Source: Halicephalobus mephisto
Taxonomy: Eukaryota > Nematoda > Chromadorea > Rhabditida > Panagrolaimidae
Assembly (NCBI GenBank): GCA_009193035.1
Contig: SWDT01000264.1
Coordinates: 1-11,729 of the forward strand
DNA length: 11,729 nucleotides
Reading direction: 5' to 3'
Positions within the stretch are counted from its first letter, which is position 1, and each line of letters starts with the position of its first letter. The notes beneath the pieces were generated by a model that made no database searches, was not told the DNA's origin, and saw only the letters and a program-made list of their open reading frames with translations. Both the position numbers and the translations under genes were made by a program. Below are positions 7,580 to 11,729 of the stretch, one piece after another.

Positions 7580-7900
7580 AATAGAAATTGGGTAATATTG
7601 GAGGATGGGGTACCAGGAGTAGAACATAGGGTAACAGAAGGCGAGGATGGGGTAGCAAGAATGAAGAATAGGGTAGTAGGTAGGGAGATTACTGTAACAA
7701 GACAAAGAGTACTGTAATACAAAAATAGGATACTGTAACAGGCAAAATAGGTACGGTAATAGGCCAAGAAGTACGGTAATGAAAAGGAGGTATACTGTAA
7801 CAGGAAAATGGAGTACTGTAGCAGGGAAAATAGGCCAAGGAGTACGGTAACAAGAAAAAGGTATACTGTAGCAGGGAAAAGAAGTACTGTAATTAATAGG
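7580..7900 (+). repeat. 21-bp minisatellite, about 15 units
   Basis: A GTA core recurs at 7592, 7610, 7631, 7652, 7673, 7694, 7714, 7735, 7756, 7776, 7797, 7818, 7847, 7868 and 7889: spacings of 20-21 bp apart from one 18 and one 29. Early units read ATAGGGTAACAG, later ones GTACTGTAACAGG or GTACGGTAAC, so the array shows a gradient of unit types. The strand is purine-rich. The 21-bp unit equals seven codons, which produces a long hydrophobic open frame on the minus strand that I do not accept as a gene. Confidence 0.85.
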
Positions 7901-8443
7901 TAAAAATTAAAGTGGAAAAATAGCGTTTTCTTCGCTTCTCTGACAGGAATTTCACTTTCCACTTTCTTTGATCGAAAAAGTGATAATTCCTCTCAGATTT
8001 GAAGAGGAAAATATGCATCATGGGGTAATCGGACCCGTAGAATCCGAATCTGAAGTCGGAATTGAGGGTTGACTTTCAAATTCAGGAGATTCTGAGTCTC
8101 GAATTTTGAAGTTTCTGCTTTTATCAATGATGTCTGTCATTCGAAGGTTCAAAAATCACATAATAAGCTCTGAAATCATTTGGAAAGTATTAGATGGATA
8201 TCTGAAAACTGCTGTTAGTGATATCAATCATTATTGTAAATCTGATAAGTATAGAATATAATGAAATTCTCCATTCAGTTGATGTCTAAGAGAAGGAACA
8301 ACTCTTAATTCGACTCTTTCTTTTTCTAGAAGGGGAGAGAATATTTCAAAAATTAATCATATTGAAACTGTCCTGCAATCTCTCAGAGCGAATTAACAGA
8401 TCTTCCCCATCTGTTGCCCAATTGGTTCAACCATCTGAGTAAC
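7901..8443. other. No gene seen
   Basis: Spacer between the minisatellite and 5S copy 2. No coding frame or RNA motif recognised; the last 60 bp are the 3' flank of the minus-strand 5S gene and do not resemble the flank of copy 1. Confidence 0.5.
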
Positions 8444-8449
8444 AAAAAA
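8444..8449 (-). terminator. Pol III terminator (T6)
   Basis: Six T on the minus strand, one base beyond the 5S 3' end (8450 lies between). Confidence 0.8.
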
Positions 8450-8450
8450 G

Positions 8451-8569
8451 AGCTAGGAGCACTGGAGATTCCCAGGACGTCTCCGATCCAAGTACTAATC
8501 GAGCCCTAGGGCGTTTCACTGGCCAGATCGGACGGGATGGCGTGCTCTCACCCTGGTTTGACCCCTAGC
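8451..8569 (-). rRNA. 5S ribosomal RNA, copy 2
   Basis: Complete 119-nt 5S gene on the minus strand, 117 of 119 positions identical to copy 1. Helix I is one pair longer than in copy 1: GCTAGGGG (8569-8562) with CTCCTAGC (8459-8452). All core and internal promoter sequences are intact. The near identity of two copies 3.2 kb apart, set against unrelated flanks, points to selection or gene conversion on the transcribed unit. Opposite orientation to copy 1 shows that this is not a regular tandem array. Confidence 0.94.
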
Positions 8570-8595
8570 AATTGGGGATTTTTCTGGCTGGATCA
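8570..8595 (-). promoter_or_regulatory. Conserved 5S upstream element, copy 2
   Basis: Minus-strand GATCCAGCCAGAAAAATCCCC just upstream of the gene, matching the block before copy 1 at most positions. Confidence 0.55.
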
Positions 8596-8809
8596 GTTTT
8601 TTCTTTTTTGTAGTAGGTGAGAGAAAAGACAGTTTTGACACAGCATACGAAAACACCTTTCTCCAGAGAAATGCAATTGTCTAGAAAATTACCTGTCTGA
8701 CATGACTATAAAAATTTCTTTTTCATTATTAATCAAATAATTCAGTTTCATTTCCACTAGATAGGTGACACCTTTTCAAGGAATAAATTAGAAAATATGA
8801 CGATTTAAG

Positions 8810-9150
8810 AATTCTTCCCACGGAAATCATACTTCTTTGAAATCATCGAAACTGGAAGCTACATTCTCACAATGTTTCTACTACGAACATGCACATTTTA
8901 ACCCTGCCGATGATAATTTCGTTCTCTATTGTTTGTGCGAGATAGAAAATAAGTATTGAATTCCTTTGATTGTCACTGATTTCAACTATCCTTGCTTAGA
9001 TACGACAAAGTGAGACTCCAAGCGTCTCCATTCAGAGTTGTTATATCTCCCAATTGTCTGAAGATGTCTTTGATTATAGTTTCGCCCTTGTCTTTTGAGA
9101 GCATCGGTGATTCTTGGATCAGTTACTCTGTTGTTCTCTCTGATCTTCTA
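8810..9150 (-). repeat. Diverged duplicate of 11371-11729
   Basis: The two segments align in the same orientation over about 350 bp with interrupted identity. Landmarks: CTTTGAA...CTGAAACT-like blocks at the left, GTTTGTGC, TTGAAT/TTGAAC, TTGATTGTCACTGA / TTGATTATCACTGA, CTTAGATAC, CTTGTCTTTTGAGAG, then TTCT[CT]GGATCAGT. The match covers both the 3' coding end and about 170-200 bp of 3' non-coding DNA, so a genomic segment was duplicated, not an mRNA-derived coding piece alone. Confidence 0.7.
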
Positions 9151-9494
9151 GAGTTCCAGACAGATGAAAGGAAGTCGTAATGATCTCAATCGTCTTCTGT
9201 TTCTGTCTGGAACAAGTGGATACCATATTCTTGAGTTTCCTTTTTTCATTAACTGAGGTCGATTATTTGGATGGGGACAATTGAGGAACTGATTATCATA
9301 TTCCTTTGATCCACAAGGAAAGGAGAGAACCATATCTTCCTAAGAGACGAAATCTCCACACTTAATAAAGACCCATCTTCTTAGATCCCTTGTACATCTT
9401 TCCGGGCCTCCCTACTCAAACAATTTTGAATCATCTGCAATTTTTCATTCTTCATCTCATTCCGTGTCGATAAATCCAAAGGTAGTTTTTTTAT
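8985..9494 (-). pseudogene. Decayed paralogue of the right-edge gene
   Basis: Family not recognised. Minus-strand coding character begins in one frame (9494-9384: NEMKNEKLQMIQNCLSREAR), meets TAA at 9381, and continues in a second frame through RRWVFIKCGDFVS, TAG at 9340, then VLSFPCGSKEYDNQFLNCPH and LMKKGNSRIWYPLVPDRNRR. A TAG at 9148 follows, after which the same frame reads KIRENNRVTDPRI, matching KIRKNKKEVTDPRI at the right edge. A deletion of about 14 bp near 9100-9110 relative to that copy shifts the rest (LSKDKGETIIKDIF against LSKDKDEAEIKNIL). Several Cys and a CPHP motif could bind metal; this is guesswork. Multiple stops and shifts make it a pseudogene. It gives the only view of the middle of this protein, since the intact copy leaves the window. 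Confidence 0.65.
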
Positions 9495-10006
9495 TTAATA
9501 TATGGCCCAACTGTTTCTTCGTCAGTGATCGACTCCTAGGCTAGTTTCTTCTCCGAAATTAATTCCATTTCCTTTGCTGTTTTATCCATCGAAATGATTT
9601 TTCTGCTTTCAGTTTAAAAATAATTCAAAGCCATGGATTCTTTCCAACTGTCGATGGAGGATATTTCGGAAAAAAATGTTACTTCGACTATCACGATATG
9701 AAATTATAAATGTGTCTAATTTCTTGATTTCATTTCTGTTCTTCTTTAATGAATTTCTCAAAGGAATTAATTTGTTTTCACACTCTGGATCAAATAATAG
9801 AAAAGATTCAAGTATTATTTTGTTCGTCCGAGAGATTTAAAATTAACTAATCACAGAAATATTATATTTCTCCTTCATTCTATCTTTGATGGAGAGATTA
9901 GGAAAGATTTAAATCTAAATTATAAAATAGTATTACATAACTGAATATGAGAAGTGGATTGAATTATTAGTATTATTAGTTAGTCGGATTTTTGTTTTAT
10001 TCTAAT
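9495..10006. other. No gene seen
   Basis: AT-rich spacer. It may hold upstream exons of the decayed minus-strand gene, but no frame or splice pair was convincing. Confidence 0.45.
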
Positions 10007-10177
10007 ATGGAAGAGGAACTTTGTTTCCCTCGCCATGACCTCCCAGACAGTCAACCTTCGGTACTAATTATTCGGTTCGACAGTGGAAGTCCCGGGACCA
10101 CCCACATCGCTCTCAAAAACACAACGGCCATTCCTAGTCTCCTCTCGCGAAATATCTTCAATTGTCTGTTTCGATAA
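10007..10177 (+). CDS. Small hypothetical protein, 56 aa, in a GC-richer patch
   Basis: Not recognised. ATG at 10007 opens MEEELCFPRHDLPDSQPSVL, followed by LIIRFDSGSPGTT, and ends NIFNCLFR at TGA/TAA position 10175-10177 (TAA). AATAAA follows at 10184-10189, only 7 nt after the stop. The patch 10010-10175 is clearly richer in G+C than its surroundings, and third codon positions are often C or G. However, the minus strand is also open for much of the patch and a second plus frame is open too, as expected in a GC-rich island of an AT-rich genome. No signal peptide, membrane segment or domain is evident, and no splice acceptor was seen upstream. It may be a small gene, an exon, or a relic. Confidence 0.3.
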   Translation: MEEELCFPRHDLPDSQPSVLIIRFDSGSPGTTHIALKNTTAIPSLLSRNIFNCLFR

Positions 10178-10189
10178 TCACACAATAAA

Positions 10190-10778
10190 AACACGAAAAA
10201 GAATAGTGATCAAATTTATGAAAATAACAGCAGATATTAAGGTAGAAAAACAAGATGTAAGTTGTTTACAGAATAAAATTAATTTTTATCAATTTCGTTT
10301 TTTGATTAGATGTTGAAATTATCTTTTTTATTCATTTTCATTAACTTCAGAGTGATATGAATTTATGCCTTGATCAGTACTTGATCACCATCAATACAAC
10401 TGTTAATTTTCTTCTAAAAGTACTGTAACATAAAAAATAATAAATACCTGATCTGTTTAAATACAAAGTCTCAGAAATGAGAAATGCAAATTGCTTTTTT
10501 GATGTAGTTTTTGTTCGGTAATTAGCCTTTTTTGCATAATTCTAAATTTAGTTTTAATATGAGGTCTTCTATGCCTTTGGATCTTGATTTTCATTCTAGT
10601 TCAACTTGAATGAACGACAGCTGAGTCGTTAGATAACTGTACAAAATCCATTTATATTTATTAATGGACTTTTAATCGTATAATAATAATTGTTTTTCAT
10701 TCTAAAATTTCTTACTTGAATTGAATAAAATTAATTGTTTTAATTTAGAAACAACTGATCAAGAAAAATACTTTTATT
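10190..10778. other. No gene seen
   Basis: AT-rich spacer. AGTACTGTAACA near 10420-10431 matches the core of the 21-bp minisatellite unit once, without repetition. The right end is the 3' flank of the SL RNA gene. Confidence 0.45.
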
Positions 10779-10878
10779 AGCTTCCAAATAGAAAGCATTC
10801 CAAAATTTGATATCATTCTCGCCACAAGACTTCTCAAGAGTGGAATTCAATATTACCTCAAACTTGGGTAATTAAACC
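10779..10878 (-). ncRNA. Spliced-leader RNA gene with canonical SL1 leader
   Basis: SL1 snRNA, the donor of the trans-spliced nematode leader. Minus strand from 10878: leader GGTTTAATTACC, CAAG, TTTGAG (10878-10857) is SL1 at all 22 positions. Donor GTAATA at 10856. Stem I is TTACC / GGTAA. Stem II pairs CCAC (10843-10840) with GTGG (10825-10822). The conserved CTTGTGG is present, and the Sm site AAATTTTGG lies at 10808-10800. A 3' hairpin GCTTTC...GAAGC follows (10796-10780, one bulged T). About 100 nt. CTTCTTC directly precedes the start, as in the copy at 2945-3043. No divergent partner is found upstream within 450 bp, unlike the two pairs on the left. This is the best candidate for a working SL1 gene here. 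Confidence 0.93.
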
Positions 10879-10886
10879 GAAGAAGG
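10879..10886 (-). promoter_or_regulatory. Start-site motif CTTCTTC of SL genes
   Basis: CTTCTTC ends at position -1 of the SL transcript. The same heptamer, or TTCTTC, stands before the SL copies starting at 3043 (minus) and 3343 (plus), but is absent from the pair at 1630/1919. Confidence 0.45.
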
Positions 10887-11370
10887 GGTTTCTTATCGAT
10901 GTGTTCAGTAAATTCAGGTTTTTCATTTCTGTGAGATCAAATTGATTGGGAGGGAAAAAACAAGAACATAATTGGAAGGGAAATGCCAGGAAAATAAATA
11001 AAGGAGTGAACGTGTGATGATTGTTTTCGCTTTTCGATAACCAAAATCTCACAAACAAGTCAAGAAATCAGATCAACTCTGATTTCAGGTTCTTTAAGAC
11101 AAGCCAATTACTAGAAAAGAAATCGTATCAAACAGTTGTTTGTAGTCAGAAATTGCAAATTCAATGTTTCTTTTCTTATTTTTGTATTGTATGATGAGAT
11201 GTTTCTATTCTAAGCATTTATTTTCCAGTTTTTAGAACTTTAATTTCAAAATTGGAAAAGATTTTAAGTAGCTTTATTGTAAATACACTTTGTTCAGTTC
11301 TAACTCTAGAAGTGGGATATAAATTCCTGGAACAGAAACATCACACAACCGTTGCACATGCAACTTGATA
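10887..11370. other. No gene seen; SL upstream region then spacer
   Basis: The first 200 bp are upstream sequence of the SL1 gene. A 66-codon minus-strand open frame there overlaps the SL promoter and leader and is rejected. Nothing else recognised. Confidence 0.45.
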
Positions 11371-11729
11371 AAGCTTCCACAATGAAAACCATAGATCTTT
11401 GAAGTTACTGAAACTGACAACACTAAATCACTTTGATATTTTTACTGCAAATATACATTTTGATTCTATCAATGGTGTTTTATTCTGCATCGTTTGTGCA
11501 AAGAAAGTGAATATTGAACCCATTTGATTATCACTGAATTCAATTGTTTTACTTAGATACTGCAAAATGAGAGTGATTCTGGGTATCTGCACTCAGAGTT
11601 GGCATATCTTGGGTGTTTCTTAGAATGTTTTTTATTTCAGCTTCATCCTTGTCTTTTGAGAGTAGATCAACGAGTGTGGCAGAAATTCTCGGATCAGTGA
11701 CTTCTTTTTTATTTTTTCTGATTTTCCGA
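11371..11729 (-). repeat. Diverged duplicate of 8810-9150
   Basis: Second member of the duplicated segment, including the intact 3' coding end and its 3' non-coding part. It runs off the window. Confidence 0.7.
11549..11729 (-). CDS. 3' end of a protein gene of unknown family (partial)
   Basis: Minus-strand frame open from the window edge to TAA at 11551-11549, giving the last 59 residues: RKIRKNKKEVTDPRI, then ATLVDLLSKDKDEAEIKNIL, ending SHFAVSK. It is charged and likely helical, with a basic start and an acidic/leucine repeat in the middle; no known domain recognised. Support for coding comes from the paralogue at 8985-9494, which keeps VTDPRI and LSKDK in frame-related positions while carrying stops and indels, and which shows that the full protein has a Cys-bearing region upstream. 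A possible AATAAA lies on the minus strand at 11484-11479, about 65 nt after the stop. The start lies outside the window. Whether the complete gene is intact cannot be told from here. Confidence 0.55.
   Translation of the reverse strand, partial: RKIRKNKKEVTDPRISATLVDLLSKDKDEAEIKNILRNTQDMPTLSADTQNHSHFAVSK

Noticed and set aside
7484..7717. 77-codon plus-strand frame
   Set aside because: Overlaps the tRNA-derived sequence and the minisatellite; open for the same repeat reason.
7489..7962. 157-codon minus-strand open frame, the longest in the window
   Set aside because: It is produced by the 21-bp repeat (seven codons per unit without stops) and reads through the tRNA-like sequence. The hydrophobic product follows from the purine-rich repeat strand, not from coding constraint.
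8992..9180. 62-codon plus-strand frame
   Set aside because: Antisense shadow of the decayed minus-strand gene, whose reading is supported by its paralogue at the right edge.
10068..10080. GGTTCGACAGTGG as a tRNA B box
   Set aside because: Lacks the TCC of the B box, and no A box or arms lie upstream.
10083..10316. 77-codon plus-strand frame in the GC patch
   Set aside because: Overlaps the better-started frame at 10007-10177 and passes through AT-rich, low-complexity DNA after the patch.
10858..11058. 66-codon minus-strand frame
   Set aside because: Covers the SL1 promoter and runs into the SL leader; composition is ordinary AT-rich upstream DNA.

Overview
The window is AT-rich, intron-bearing nuclear DNA of a nematode. 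Two things show this. First, it carries spliced-leader (SL) RNA genes whose leader is nematode SL1 or a close variant, each with a GT splice donor after nt 22 and an Sm site. Second, it carries two complete 5S rRNA genes whose core (CACGCCATCCCGTCCGATC, TTAGTACTTGGATCGGAGAC) resembles the 5S of Caenorhabditis as I remember it. Short GT...AG introns of 43-62 nt, a TTTCTTTCAG acceptor just before an ATG, and AATAAA signals fit. I cannot name the species. Several different SL1-like leaders together with scattered SL and 5S genes is not the C. elegans arrangement.

Layout. 1-1.1 kb: a Ser/Asn-rich coding remnant on the minus strand, then a small plus-strand candidate gene with two CxxC pairs. 1.5-3.4 kb: two head-to-head SL RNA pairs (1532-1630 minus / 1919-2017 plus; 2945-3043 minus / 3343-3364 plus, the last a dead copy). 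3.7-4.0 kb: a foldback, MITE-like element. 4.0-4.7 kb: a spliced gene, broken or unusual. 5.1-5.3 kb: 5S rRNA on the plus strand, followed by a strong UUCG-capped hairpin. 5.3-7.5 kb: no gene seen. 7.5-7.9 kb: a tRNA-derived sequence joined to a 21-bp minisatellite. 8.45-8.57 kb: a second 5S gene on the minus strand. 8.8-9.5 kb: a decayed minus-strand protein gene, paralogous to the intact 3' end of a gene running off the right edge (11549-11729). 10.0-10.2 kb: a small GC-richer ORF. 10.78-10.88 kb: an SL RNA gene with the exact SL1 leader.

Function. The clear content is machinery for RNA processing and translation: SL snRNAs that donate the 22-nt leader in trans-splicing, and Pol III-transcribed 5S rRNA. 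SL and 5S genes are often linked in nematodes; here they are dispersed over 9 kb in both orientations instead of forming a regular tandem array. The protein-coding pieces are short, mostly broken, and not recognised. The most interesting system is the SL family: leader variation lies almost wholly in one loop, while the pairing with the splice donor is kept and a second stem changes on both sides.
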